Source: Ananas comosus (taxonomy: Eukaryota; Streptophyta; Magnoliopsida; Poales; Bromeliaceae). From it: 64,000 nucleotides of DNA. Shown here piece by piece: positions 45,787 to 59,774 of the stretch (positions are counted from its first letter, which is position 1; every line of letters starts with the position of its first letter). The position numbers were made by a program, and so were the translations under genes. The stretch spans positions 3,230,694 to 3,294,693 of the forward strand of contig NC_033631.1 in NCBI RefSeq assembly GCF_001540865.1. Reading direction: 5' to 3'. The notes beneath the pieces were generated by a model. That model made no database searches. It saw only the letters and a program-made list of their open reading frames with translations, and had not been told where the DNA came from.

Positions 45787-48700
45787 TAGGCTGGTATACT
45801 ATCGGTAGCACGGAGGCCTCCGTGCTACCAAGCTTTCAAATCGACGATGGGCTCCGTTAGACTTGATCTACACTATTGAAAGTATTTGAAAACTAAATTT
45901 CATAAATTTTCGACATCATTTACCTATCAAACGAGTAGTCTAAAAATGAACGGCTGAAAATAAAAATCTCATAAAAAATAATGATAAAAGACTTGAATTT
46001 AAGATCAGAGGTATTGATTTTACTCTAAATAGTGAAAAGAATTTTCTATAAAAATTTCATCAGATTTGGATTGTTTTACACCGTTAAATTCACAAACGCA
46101 TCACATCTACCATTAAAATTGTCAATTTTAAGACCTTTTGATCACTAGCCAAATGATGTCGAAAAATTATGAAATTTAGTTTCCAAATACTTTAAATAGT
46201 GTAGATCAAGTCTAACGGAGCCGATCGTCGATTTGGAAGCCGCATCAGTAAAAACAACTTGGTAGCACGGAGGCCTCCGTACTACAGATAGTATAGCAGC
46301 CTAGCTCTTATTTTATTTAGCTAAGTATAAACACGATTATATCTTTCTTTATTTTAATTAGCTAGATACAAGTATGAAAATAGCCTTATTCCACTAAAAG
46401 GTGGACTAGTTGTACCCGGGCCTGGTTTGACCGAAATATTTGCCCCGACCATTTTTTCAAGGCATTTAGCAGAATAGCGGAGATAACTTTTGCCATCTCC
46501 TGTTTATTCTCATACCAAGCATAGACTTAAGGAGTTACTGGGCAAGCCTTAAACCTAAATATACGCCACAATACTTTCTATATTAACTGTTGAAACTAAC
46601 ACTATGGATTCCAAAGTTGATTAACTCACAATCAAACAGATTGTTCAGCTAGGTTTGAAAGTTGAACTACCCAAATTAATCTATTTATAATTGGTTGTTG
46701 CATTGTTGCTTTAATTCATCTTAAACTAATAATTCTGACATATATATATAAAGTCCAGCTAATATACTATTATAAGTACAATCGCCTTCATATTGATAAG
46801 TCGTTTTCGATGATAAAACTTCCAAATTGACGATTCATTCCATTAAACATAATTTACAGCATATAAACATTCCAGAAACCAAGGATTTAAGTGTCGTGAC
46901 GGGGTTGTGCCGGAAACTTGCCGGCACGGTGCGTGTCGGTCATAAAATATATCTGTGCCGACACGTAATGACACGAAATATTTATTTTCTTTAGCAACAA
47001 AATATGCCAATTATTTATTATGTATTTTTATCAAATCTTTTGAACTTAATTGAAAAAATTACTCACTAATTTCAAGAATAGGGGATTTCGAGTTGTGCCA
47101 TCGGCACGAGGGCTGTGTCCTGCCGATATCTTGTTGGCACGATATGGCACGGTGGATACCGCCCGTGCCGATGGGCACTTTAATCCTTGCCAAAAATTGA
47201 ATTTCATAATTTTTTGACATGATACACCTTATAATCAAAAGGCCTCAAAATTGACATTTTTAACGGCCGGTATGGAACGTTTCCAAGTTAATAGTGCAGA
47301 AGAATAAGAATTGGTTGAATATTTGCTAGAAAATTCTATTCACTATATAAATCAAGATCAATAACTCTGATCTTGAATTTAAAAACCCTATCCCCTATTT
47401 ATAGGAGATCATTCGATTTTGATTGTTCATTTTGTACCCACTTGATGGACTTTATTATAAATTCAAATAAAAGTACGAAATTCTATTTCTAGGTACTTTA
47501 AATGCTCTATATCATATTTAACGGTATGGATCGTCGCTTCGAAATTGGTTGAATATTTGCTAGAAAATTCTATCCACTATATAAATCAAGATCAATAACT
47601 ATGATCTTGAATTTAAAAACCCTATCCTCTATTTATAGGAGATTGCTTGATTTTGATCGTTCATTTTGTACCCACTTGATGAACTGTATTATAAAAATTC
47701 AAATAAAAGTACGAAATTGTATTTCTGGCCAGGGACGAGACCATGCATAGGCCGACAATGGCCATGGCCCCCCCAGACTTTTTAAAATTACAAAAAGTTT
47801 TAGTCTTAAGTTGTTCAAAAAATTAAAATATTACAATTTTTAGGGACCAAACTGCAATTGTTTTGAACACTAAAGTTGCTTGTGGGCCACGCTTCATGCA
47901 TGAGCAGCATGACGCATGCATCATGATGCCCACCCCCAAGCGCCGCCCGCCGCTCGCCCGACGCTCGCCAGTCGCCTCGGCGCCTCCTCCCACACCAGTG
48001 CACCGCAATTTGTCAATCCACACTAATTAACCACTCTCTCTCTCTCTCTCTCTCCCTCTCTCTCTCTCTCTCAGTTCCACACTTTCTTTCTCTCTCTCCC
48101 ATTTCCACACTTCCATTCCCATTTCCCAGCCTCCGAGAGTCACAGGCTCAGAGCTCTCTCTTTCTCTAACTTATCTCAAATTTCAATCTCTCTCTCGCTT
48201 GCCGGACCGCCGGACGCTGGCCGCCGGTGGTGGTCGCCCCTCGCCGCTCGCCCGCTCGGGCTCGGGCCGCTCGGCGCCTCGAACTACACGGCTACACGCC
48301 TACACCCTTCTGGACTATCAACTTCTTTTGAATAATTTTTTGGTGACCGCCTGATCGGTGAGTGAACCGTCAACCGTGAATAACTAAATATTTTCTTTTA
48401 TGTCATTGTATGGTATGCTCTTGATTTATTAGTTGTTGTTTGTTCAACTATTTAAGTAATTGACAACTATTTCTGAATTATGTCAATGGTTGGTGGCAAC
48501 AAGAAAGTCAGAAATATATCCACTTCTCTACAGATTAGTTAAACTTGTATTACTTCTTCCAGTTTCAACTGCAACAACTGAACGGGTATTTTCCGCGATG
48601 AGTATTATCAAAATTGATCTCCGGAATAAGATGGATGATGACTTTCTCACTAATTCTTTGATCGTGTATATTGAAAGAGAAATTGCCGAGAAGTTTACTA

Positions 48701-51700
48701 TTGATTCAATCATTGATGGATTTCGTGACTTGAAGGAGTGCCGAGCACTATTCTAATTTTTTTATGGTACGTAAAATTTTTAAAGTTTTTTTTTGTATTT
48801 GTGTACTTCAAATTTTTATTATATATAGTTTGTTTTATTAATATATTTTGCATAATATATTTTTGGCCGCCCCAGAATTAAATCCTGGCTTCGTCCCTGT
48901 TTTTGGCTACTTTAAATGCTCTAGATCCAAGAATTTAAGTTTCATGGCACGGGATCGTGCCTGAAACTTGCCAACACGGTACAGCATGGCGTGTGCCGGA
49001 CCGTGCTGACACGTGTCGGTCATAAAAAATGTGTGCTGACACGTAATGGCATGAAATATTTATTTTTTTCAGCAACAAAATATGCTAATTATTTATTATG
49101 TATTTTTATCAAATCTTTTGAACTTTATTGAGAAAGTTACTTACTAATTTTAAGAATAGAGGGTTTTGAGTTGTGTCATTGACACACAGGCTGTATCGTG
49201 CCGATATCTTGCTGGCCCGATACGGCACAGTGGATACGGCCCGTGCCGATGGGTACTTTTGTCTAGATCATATTTAACAGTATCGATCGTCGATTCGGAA
49301 GTTCCATCATCGAAAATGACTAATGAGTATGAAGTCCTCTATATTCGTAAGAGCATAGTAGCACTATGTGTGTGTGTGTGTAGAACTAGGCTAGAATACT
49401 ATTAATAGTACGGAGCCCTCCGTGCTATCAAATTGTTTTCGATGATGAGACATCCGAATTGACGATCGGTTCCATTAAACATGATCTACGCTATTAGAAG
49501 TATCTAAAAACCAATTTGGTAGCACAAAGCCCTCCATGCTATTAATAGTATACAAGTCAGACTCTATAGAACTAGACTAGAATACTATTACTTAGCAGTT
49601 AGCATGTAGGCCCCCCCCCCTCTCTGTGTGTTTGTGTGCGCGCGCGCGCAGCCTTCTTGCATGCTAAAGGGGTATCAGCTGTCAGATCCTCGAAACAAAT
49701 AGCATTGGTTTATCTTGCTTAAAAAATTACCTTTCATCATCGAAAAATTTGCAGATACTGCAATAGTACTTTGCCATTGATAATCCGTCGCAGGAGGGTG
49801 TTTGGCATGTTGGGCCAACAGGCTGGACCTTCAAACAACGCATACACATCATCTCTGCAGTTGCTTTCCTGCAAATCCAATAAACCGACAAAATTAGTGT
49901 TGCTATACAACACTTTCTCAACTTTAAGTCAAATCTGGAGTCAACTGTCTGCAAGTAATCACGACATATCCCATCTGGAGTCAACACAATGTCCTTACAA
50001 ATCAACACATCCTTTCAATCAGGAAAAAGCATGCTTATCCAAAGATTTAGTTTTCAAACTAAACCATCTTCAAAGTCTAAACATGCAATTAGCTAATCGG
50101 TCGCAGGAAATACTGATAAGATAACGATTGTCAATCGATGTTCTCTTTCTTCCAATCAATGAAGGCACTTAATACCAAATTGATAAAATATCCAATTACA
50201 TAAGCAAGCAGGCTGTCTAATGATTCTATGTTCATACCGCAAAGCTTCCAACAAAACCAAGTTGTGAGGGCAATATGTGATTAGACCTCTGCATTTAAGC
50301 CCAAGTATGCAGGTTTATATCTTAAGGAATGAAAACTGAAGCAAGCACTATTAAAGCAGTATATGTGTGAAACATGCATTTCAGAATGAGACGTCTGTAT
50401 CCTCAATCTTGTAAATAATGTGAAACAGTTAGAAAATAATGCCTCAATACTTGAAAAAATAATAAAATAATTTAATCTTCTACAACCAAGAAAGTTTGAT
50501 GGCAGAAATTTTCTCATTTTACTGATACAACTAAAAAAGGTATGGTAACAGAACTTTTATCATTTTATTTAAGGGGTGCTCTACCTGTCCATAGTATGGT
50601 CGCTAACTTTATCATGACAGAACCGGCATGTGAACAGCTTGCAACAACATGCAGCAAGAAGTTTGCAGTTTCGTTTGTAATGATCACAGCCAAATATTTG
50701 CTTCTCTGGATCTCGAAAAGATGGAGAGCAGCCTGGTATACCTTCACCGCCATTGCTCTCTCCTGTCCTTGTATGAGGTAATTTTTGTTGAGCAGCTATC
50801 CATCGGCTGCAATTAAATACATCCAGGCATCAAAGAAAATTTAAAAATATGAACTCAAAGAATATGTAATCACTAATCAGTAGAGCAAACCTTGTCATTA
50901 GATTTTGAATCAGATATGCCTTCCTTCTAGGATCAAGTGTGGGATCTCGTGAGACCTTTCGAATCTCTGACTCAAGCTCATTTTGATTCATCCTAAATAT
51001 ATCTTTCCAACCAGGTTTGAACATCTGGTCGGTCTGATCAAGACTTTCTCGGCACTCAGGTTCTAAGAAGCCAAAAGGACAATAAACAAATAATTTAGAA
51101 TTAAGGGTCAAAGAAGAAAGAAATGAGGACAGCATTAAGTGCATATCTCCTATAAGCCACCCAATGACAACTAAAGAAAACTGAGTGTCACATTATTTAG
51201 AAATAGAACAAAGATTAATTTAGCAACCTTTGGAAAAGGCAGGGCTCTTAGTAGTTGCCTGTGGTGATTTAGGACTACCGCTCCACCACTCATTTAGCCA
51301 CTCATTGAACATTGTATTTTTGGTTGCTTGCCTCCATGTGTCGATCATCTTATTCTGCTCTTCTTGAGTAAGAGCTGAAGTTACCCAGGGCAACATCGAC
51401 TGGAGAACCTCTGCTCCTGTCGTTCCAATTATACGACCTATAATCTTATCCTGCTCCTCCACAGAAAAATGCTTATCAAACAATGGCCACAGCTCAAGTT
51501 CTTCCCTGAGAACATGATTATCCAGAGTAACTCTCAAAGATTTGCACATCCCATGAAGCTTTGTGGCCAGTTCATTTTGCTTTCTAGCCCAATCAACACA
51601 AATAGCCAGACAATCCGAGCTTACTCTGTCTGCATCACTCTTAGCATCGTGAACTTGACTTAGACCATCATGTATTTGCGAAAGCTCTGAAAGAACCTCA

Positions 51701-54700
51701 GAAATATCTTTAAATAGTTTTTCCTCCTGCTTATGGTCTAGAGTATACGAATGACTCACATTGTGAAGAGTTTCTCTTGATTCTAAAGCTGGGAAAACAA
51801 TATCATCTTCAGCATTACTATGAGCTCTATACAAGCCCCACAATAAACGAAATCTACCGATGAACTGCCGAAGGGAATTTTCATCACAATCTATAAGCTT
51901 TCCAGATTCTACATCCATGTACTCCAGATCCTTGCGAATTGCTTTATGAAATTTGAATATAGCATCAATAGGCTTTACAGAGTTAACTGGATCTGATGAC
52001 ACATTGTCCGAGTCCCAGCAAAATAGACTGGAATACAGTGAAGGAGCAGAAGCCAATGAGCGAATCCCTAGATTGCTGCTATCTACTCCTAAACCAGGTA
52101 CACAGCATGGCTTCTTGCCGCACTGGCGTCTTTGAAATTCAGCAGTTTCTGAATTGGCAACACCAAGTGGATACACACTAGGTTCGGAGAAGTTTCCTCG
52201 TTTTACTGGCCTAACATCAGTGCCAGATCTTACAAGTGGAACATCAGTCTTGGAGATAAGAGGACATGCACATGCACAGAATGCCTGACATTCCTCCACT
52301 TCATTCATATCGTCTAACGAACAGCCATTAGCCGTGGATGTCAAGCATATGAACTTGCCATTGTCAGAAGTGTCCTGGGAACGACCTTTGCATGCCCAAC
52401 CAGATAAGAGAGTGACAAGTGCAGTTTCAGATGATGAAGCTGCATGAGATAACAGAGCATTGTATTATACAACATGTATTACAAGACAAACAAAGAGGTG
52501 ATAAAATAAATTCAAACCTGCAAGATGCATGTTTTGAAGAAAAGACCTTGCCTCTTCATCGCTCAGCTTTGATACAAGCCATGGTAATACCCGCTCTAAC
52601 AATTTTAAGGGCATTACACATATACTTTTGTACAGAAGTTCCCGCTGCTTGTCAGGAGAGAAATGCATCCTAGCTAGAGGAAGAACCTAGAAGAAAAAAT
52701 GTGTATATTGAGATCCCTTTCATCGGTTTTTGTGAAATAATAACTAGAATAATATTAACAATACTGGACCTACCTCGGCTTCCTCACTGTGGAAGTGCTT
52801 CTGAATCGTCTCCATTATTTGATCAGCATGGGAACACAACTCTGCATAAAATTCTGCACTAGTTGATTCAGCTCCTGCTCTCTGGATTCTTTCTATCAAA
52901 CACCTAAATTTGTTAAATTGAGTTTCTTCTTCAGCATGCTCCTGAACAAAAGAAACCTCCCCATCGACTGCTGGAAATATTACTTGATCCTCTGCAATAC
53001 TGCACACAAAAACACACTTACGAGTTAAAAGAACAGTAGATATATTATGGAGTGATTCAACTAATCTATGATAATCTCTTCAAAAGCCATGCACCCAAGC
53101 CTAATTCATTATAACTATTTTACTTGCATACTTTCTGAATGGAGCAGTGGAGCTAGACATGATCAATGTGCTCCATCAATGAGAAATACAAATACACTAT
53201 TCCTCTGTGTAGTTCGTATTCTGCTTAATAATGATTCACTTGTTAGTTCTAACTAAATCTACTTACGCACAAAGACACATAAAATAAATATAAGGGTATG
53301 TGTCACAGATGAACACATTAAAATAATGTAAACATCTCTTATATTCCACTCAGAACAATTCCATAAAAAATAAGTAGCAAAGCTCCTGAAGATGCTCATT
53401 GGAAATCAAGATACTGGATATTCATAATCACAATGAGAGACCATTTTCCATGTTCATTTGCTGTGAAGCACCTAGGGTCATACAAGATAATAAACCAAGA
53501 CGTAAATAGAGAAAAAGCAGGGCACAGCATCAATTAAGGCCTTGTTTGGCATCATTTGTCTTTTTTTTGTTTTTAAAATAGAATTTCTACATAAAATAGT
53601 GTAGGCGGATGTCTGATTGATTGCAATCCTTACATCCAAGGTGTTTGTTCGGCAACAAGAGACAAAAACTTGGAAGCAACTCCCTTTTTGCTTCCAAGAT
53701 TTTTTTTTTTTAAGGTGGTCATCCATCATTTGGCCAGGATATATTACAAGCTATCCAACTCTGACAACAAGAGGAAAGTCCATCCACCAATATATCATTA
53801 TATAGAATTAGTGTTAAAAAAAGCAAAAAGCAGCAATGATGCCAAATGAGGCCTAAAACTGTTAGTTTCCACTATTTTGAGTCAACTTGGCATCAATCAT
53901 TAGCCTAAGAAGTTCCTCAAACCAACTAAATTTGTGTCCTTTCTCGATGCATTGTTGTTAATTTTCATCTTCTGTCCACAAGGCTCCTTTTATTCAAGAA
54001 AAATCACCTTATTCAAGAAAATCACCCCTCTTCACTTGCCCACTAAAATAGTCACCATTGCATCTGTCCAAACCAACTCAAACTGTCTTCATGCAACTTA
54101 AAACCGATAGGCACCACATTAAATGTGTCAAAGTACATGAATTTCATTTTTTTTCCCCTTCCTTGGAAGACCATAAAACTAAAGGAAAACAAAGATAGGA
54201 AAAAAATTTCAAAAGAAGCATTTCTGCAATGGAAGTACAAATAGCAAGACAAAAAAATGTCTTACGGTCAGTGGAGTTAAAAAGTAAGGCAAAGAAAAGA
54301 ACTTGTGTCGAAAAGGCAAACAAGAATTGTACCTATGGAAAATGCATACATCAGCAATAAACTGAAGTCTCATATTGAAGACAGATAAATCAGAAAAATC
54401 TCCAGAACTTTGTATCTTTCTTGCCTCTTCTGCTATCTCATTCAGTTCTAATCTGATTGCATTATGCCAATGCAATATTTCATCTATTGGGTGCACCCTA
54501 ATATTGTCTGAAGAGCTGCTTTCTGAATCTTTGAGTTTCCTCTTTCCAATCCTGGAATACGCATGCGGACACATATGCTTATCGGGGTAATCCATGGACA
54601 AAACAGTCCCACCACTAGAAGAGTTCTCGGTTTGATCTTTCACCTTATTGATTGTTCCTTTACCTTCCATCCAAGTGAATATAACCTACAATATTCAACT

Positions 54701-57700
54701 AGAAGTTAAATGCATTATGGCCCAGTCAGATAAAGAAAAGGAACAGTAATAATTATCAATACCTGCTGAAGAAGCTTTTCTTCTGGGATTATCTTGCACA
54801 AAGATTTGAGCATATCTTGATGTTCATCAGGTGAAACACAAGCTGAAAGCCACGGAAGGAATTCTACCATCATGTTCACAGGAATATTACACAAGAACTG
54901 CCAAACCAAATCAGCTTGCTCTTCAAACGAGAACTTCTCAATCAGCAAGGGGAAGACCTGAAACATTTGAACTTTTAGCAGTGATCAATATTTGCATGGA
55001 ATGCTTCATAGGTGGATTTAAGATAGGATAACTTATAAATACCATAGCAAAGTAACATGGCATCAAATATCAATTGAACAAAACATTAAGAAAACATCAA
55101 GTTGAGAATAAAATGATAAGTGGGAGCCACCTGAGAGGAAAAAAGTAGAATGAAATGATGTGAAAGAAAGCACGGCGTACACCTTCCAAAAAGCCTTAAA
55201 CAAGTTGAGATACAAGTTCCAACGTGCTGTTGTAAAGACCAATATCCTACTACAATAATGTTTCATTACATCATGACTTGGCAACATGCTGTATAGTTTG
55301 AATTTCGCTCAGAAAAACAAAAATATGCTAATTGCTCCTAAAAATGATCCGACAGCTGATGAAATTTCTAACAAAATAGAGCTGAGTTTCTGTGGCATAT
55401 CGGACCTTCGTAGATTGGCAAGGTTACCATATGCAGTGATGGTTGGCACTTCTGTAGAGTGTTGGACTAAGTTGGAGCCATTTTTGCACAAAATAAACAG
55501 GAAAATGGACTCTAAAGACTGACCTCAGCTGAAACTAAGTCCCAGAGCTTTTTCGAACGCAAGGGAGCGGTTTAGGGCACCCGAAAGTGGAGAGCTGAGA
55601 AGCAGGAGGATCCTAATGGTGATTTCAGATGCCTATTACTGCTGTAGCTGAGCCCAGAAGAGTGAGTCACCGCTCACACCACGTATTGAATGCCTAGAAG
55701 TTACTGTAGCACCCCAAATAATTGGATAAGTGCAACTGAATGACAGAGATAAAGCGGAAAGCAGGTGAGTCACTGTAGAGTTTCGGATGCTTGGTCCGGG
55801 CGCTCGAAAATGTGTGAGCGATGCTTCAATGGGTTCGAGCCGTCGAATGTAAAGTGAGGACGTCTGAGAATCTACGGCTTTGTGTCAAACGCCCGAATGT
55901 GGTTCCGAGCGCCTGAAACCTGTATTTTGGCCTGACGTTGATTTCTGAAAAATTGAAGGGCTTCCTTGCCATTGTTTCCAGCCTATTTATAGTCCAGCGG
56001 AGCTCAGCTTCTTCTCTTTTCATTCTTGTTGATCTGAGCCTTTTCCTTCTCTGTTTCTCTCTCCTTCTCCTTGGCATAGATTAGGACCCTGGTTGGGAGA
56101 GCCCAGAAGGTGATTGCTCACCTTATTGATGGTCTTCTGAGGACCTTAGAGGCATTCTTAGCTAACTGAGGCAGTGGGGTGAGGAGTGTGGATGATCCTT
56201 ACTGAGGCCTTTGGTGGAATTTGAGGTCAATAAAATTTGAGCTTATAGTATGAAGTGCAATTTTAGTTGATTCTTGATGTAGCAGTGAATTTTGTTGGTT
56301 AAGAGTTGAGTTTGAGCTTCCTTATTGAATTATTGGTGTTGAGGAGGAGATGTTGAGCGTGTTCCTTTTCCACCTTCTTCGGAGTTGATCCAGGTGGGTT
56401 CCATGTCGCCGAAAATGGCAACTAACTCCTATGTCTATTTTGCATGATTTAGTCTGTTGAGATGGTCCGTTGATATAGTTGAGATGACAGTAGTGATTTA
56501 GACACCTACCTATTGAGTTGATTATACTCTTGAACTATACATGATTGCCTATATTTTCCTTATGTGAGATTTGGTAGAGATAAATACCCTATCAGTATGT
56601 GGAGCTGTATACAGATATATTGTGTTTTCACTACTAGAGATTTTATTGCCTGATTATACATGAGATGAGCAAATTGGAAAAAATGCCACGGGACAGTGGA
56701 TAGTAATATTCGGTAAGACTATGATTGTGCCAGGGGCACCTGGACAGTATGATTATGATCTTTTTTATCACTGCATTTGACTACAGCCTGCATAAGCTAC
56801 ATTGAGCTTGACAGAGATATTGTGATATGATACTCGGTGGAGTCACACCCCTCGAGTGCCCCTCCGGAGGCTGGCGGCTGATATAGTTGCGCTAGACAGC
56901 TCGTATGTTGACGAACCACTGGTGAGAGTGGGGATCGGGCATCGGGCGAGCGCAAGCTTGACCGGACTTATGAGTCGGTCGAAGTGATTGGGTTATGCAG
57001 CATTGCTTTATTCGGTTATTTTTACTTAATGCATACATTATCTGATTTACAGCATTCAGCAGTAGTATAGAGGCATGATAGTAGTAATTTACTTTCAGCT
57101 CAGTCATATCCTGTTATTCTTACAGTTCAGTTTACTATTTTTGCTTCTAGTAAACTTAGTAGTATAGGTCGTCGTTGTCGTCGACTGTATCCAGTGGAGG
57201 CTACTGTTCACTAGTTCTCACGACCTCTTTTGTTGTTTGTCTTTTCAGAGCTCTCAGTGCCAGTGTCTAATTGAGGTAAGAGGTTTGCGAGCTAAATAGT
57301 GTCCTCTACCCAACTGTACATTGCCTAGAGGAGGACCACTAGTGCGTAATTAGTACAGCAGGCTGTCCTTATGTATCAAGTTGGAGAGACCAGTGGGAGT
57401 ATTGTATATTTCTTTATCATCAGTTGGATGGATGTTGTATACAGTGATGACTATACTTTTGTAGATGTTCATAGACTCTGAAACATGTTTTATGTCTATA
57501 CAAACTCCTGTTATTTGTGTTTGAGTCAGATGGTTTGTGGACGCTTCATATGTGCGGGGATGGTGGGTTTGTTAGCATACCCGGGGGCTTCCGCTGTGGC
57601 CCCGGGCATGACAATTTCTTGCTAACAAATTTCAGAGTTAGCTAAGTAAAAGGCAAAAACTAAGCATAGGTTAGGAAATGTATCTACACAGTGACTATTC

Positions 57701-59727
57701 TCGCAAAGAGATGTCCAAGCGCACAGCAAGTCTAAGTTCATTTAACTAGAAAGCAAGATGCCACGAGGATGCTGCACAGTCAACCAGCCATATTTAAATG
57801 CTAGTCAATCTAGTAATCATCAGCATGATGATTGCATCATTTTCTACAAATTTTAGCAGTTCAATCTTTTTAATTTACAATGGGTTGGGGAAGATTTGTT
57901 ATTAGTCAAAATAATTTAGGTTTCCATCTATATAGCTATTTATATGATTCTAAATTCTTTTTAAAAAGACTTACTTCTACAACTTTGAATGAATTTAGCC
58001 CACGAACATAGGAAGAAAACCAATGGACTTAAATTATAAAATTGATTTGGCGATTTAACACCAATTTCCCACTTTACCTCATCTTCCTGTCTAAAAATTG
58101 ATTCTTTCCACTACTACGGAACAAAAACTTTCTTCCATCTAATCTTAATCTTAATTATGTGTCGTTTCCAATTGAACATTTATCAACTATATTCCAGCCT
58201 ATTCACTCACAATAACTCTTCATGCCTGAGGTTTTAACTGAAATAGAAAAAGGGAACTGATCGTTGCTACTGAAATAGAAAAAGGGAACTGATCATTTCT
58301 TCAAAGTGGCAATGCTCTCATATAAATCAACTGCCAAAACCCATGTATCTACGAAAATCATCAGATGATAGAACATTGTAGAATATGAGCATATTATTTG
58401 CCTAGTAATGCCAGAAGTATAGGTCCACTCAGACTGGTAAATTTGTCTATAACATGAATGAATTGATTGAAAAACCATGGATTCTATAGTTCACAAGGAC
58501 AGATCAATTACATTTAACAAACATAAAAACCAACACTGCAAACAATTCAAAAACTAAAATTTACCTGCTCCTCTTCCTTCGACATGTGTTGGCTAAGAGA
58601 TGTTTGAATGGCTCGCGTGCATGATGCAAGTTCTCGTCGAAAACCATCATTATTTTGCACATCAAGATGTAATAGATCAAACAACTGATTAAAAAGATCA
58701 CTTTCTCCTTTATGCTCAAGCGAATACGTCCTAGCAACATTCTTAACGCGTATGTCGAGAGCAGGAAAGATAACCTGCAATTGTTAAAGCAATTATTTTA
58801 TTACACATATATCCAAATTAATGCCAAAAGAACAAATGTGTTATTATATTATTCAGCGCTCTTTTAGATCATTCTTTCATTTCGAAGAAGAAACACTCAT
58901 ATTACTAAGTCTATGTTTGATAACATTACAGTTAGTCGAAGCTCTGTTGCAAACTTCTGACGTAGAAAACATTACAATTCAGCTTTCAAAATATATATAT
59001 GAAAGACACCTCTCTCATTTTTGACTGCCAAACTTGAAAAGAAAAAAAAAATTACAACTCAATTGGTACTGCAGGGTTAATTGGAGGAATATACTTTATC
59101 AGTGTTATCCGCAATAAAGTAAGGGGGGAAAGACTTCAATTCTAAAAGACACAAAGTACCGATTCTTTTTCACTTTCTTCCTTAACAAGATACCATTCCA
59201 CATCCAACCAGAGTGCATCACAAGCTACACGACAACAACAAGGACGGAGAACTACATTCACCAGCGCATTCCCGCATGGAATTTGGGTTTCAAACAAAAA
59301 AAGAAAGAAAGAAAGCAATAAAGTCGTGGCAAACGAGGCATAAACAAATATGGATGTCTGGTAGCCAGTTCAGCATAACAACGCATCTTCGAGAAACAGG
59401 AGGCAAAAACAAACAGGATGAAGCATGTCGTCAAATCAGATAATCTCTAAATTTTAACCTACCGAATTTCGACAGAATATCAATAATAAACAAGTTTAAA
59501 AACAAGAATTTAATAAACAAGTTTAAAAACAAGAATTTTGACATACCACATCATTTACGACAACAATAGTTTTCAATCACAGATTCTGCTGCAATACAGT
59601 GCAGGGAGGCAAGTTGAACCTTATTCACCCTCTCAATCCACTACCCAACTTTGAACCATTCAAGTGATTCGACGTAAAATTTAAACTCATCGACATAAAG
59701 AAGTAAACAACAAAAGCCCTGCGTCGG

Positions 59728-59774
<47 letters not shown>

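Larger units (their letters stand above)
46752..49364. mobile_element. Foldback MITE, copy D, shattered by four later events
   Basis: Left arm AGTCCAGCTAATATACTATTA and right arm ATTCGTAAGAGCATAGTAGCA are inverted. Its body is interrupted by hAT MITEs at 46880 and 48928, a 234-bp tandem duplication (47310-47543 repeated from 47544) and a hAT element at 47730-48899. Flanking words of the ancestral MITE read through each junction. Confidence 0.7.

Noticed and set aside
47900..48300. Gene-like GC-rich start with CT-rich leader as a cellular gene
   Set aside because: It lies between the inverted ends of a hAT element and has no following exons other than the transposase C-terminus.
55286..55522. 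A 78-residue plus-strand frame before the solo LTR
   Set aside because: It has no recognised domain and runs across the inferred LTR boundary; likely chance.
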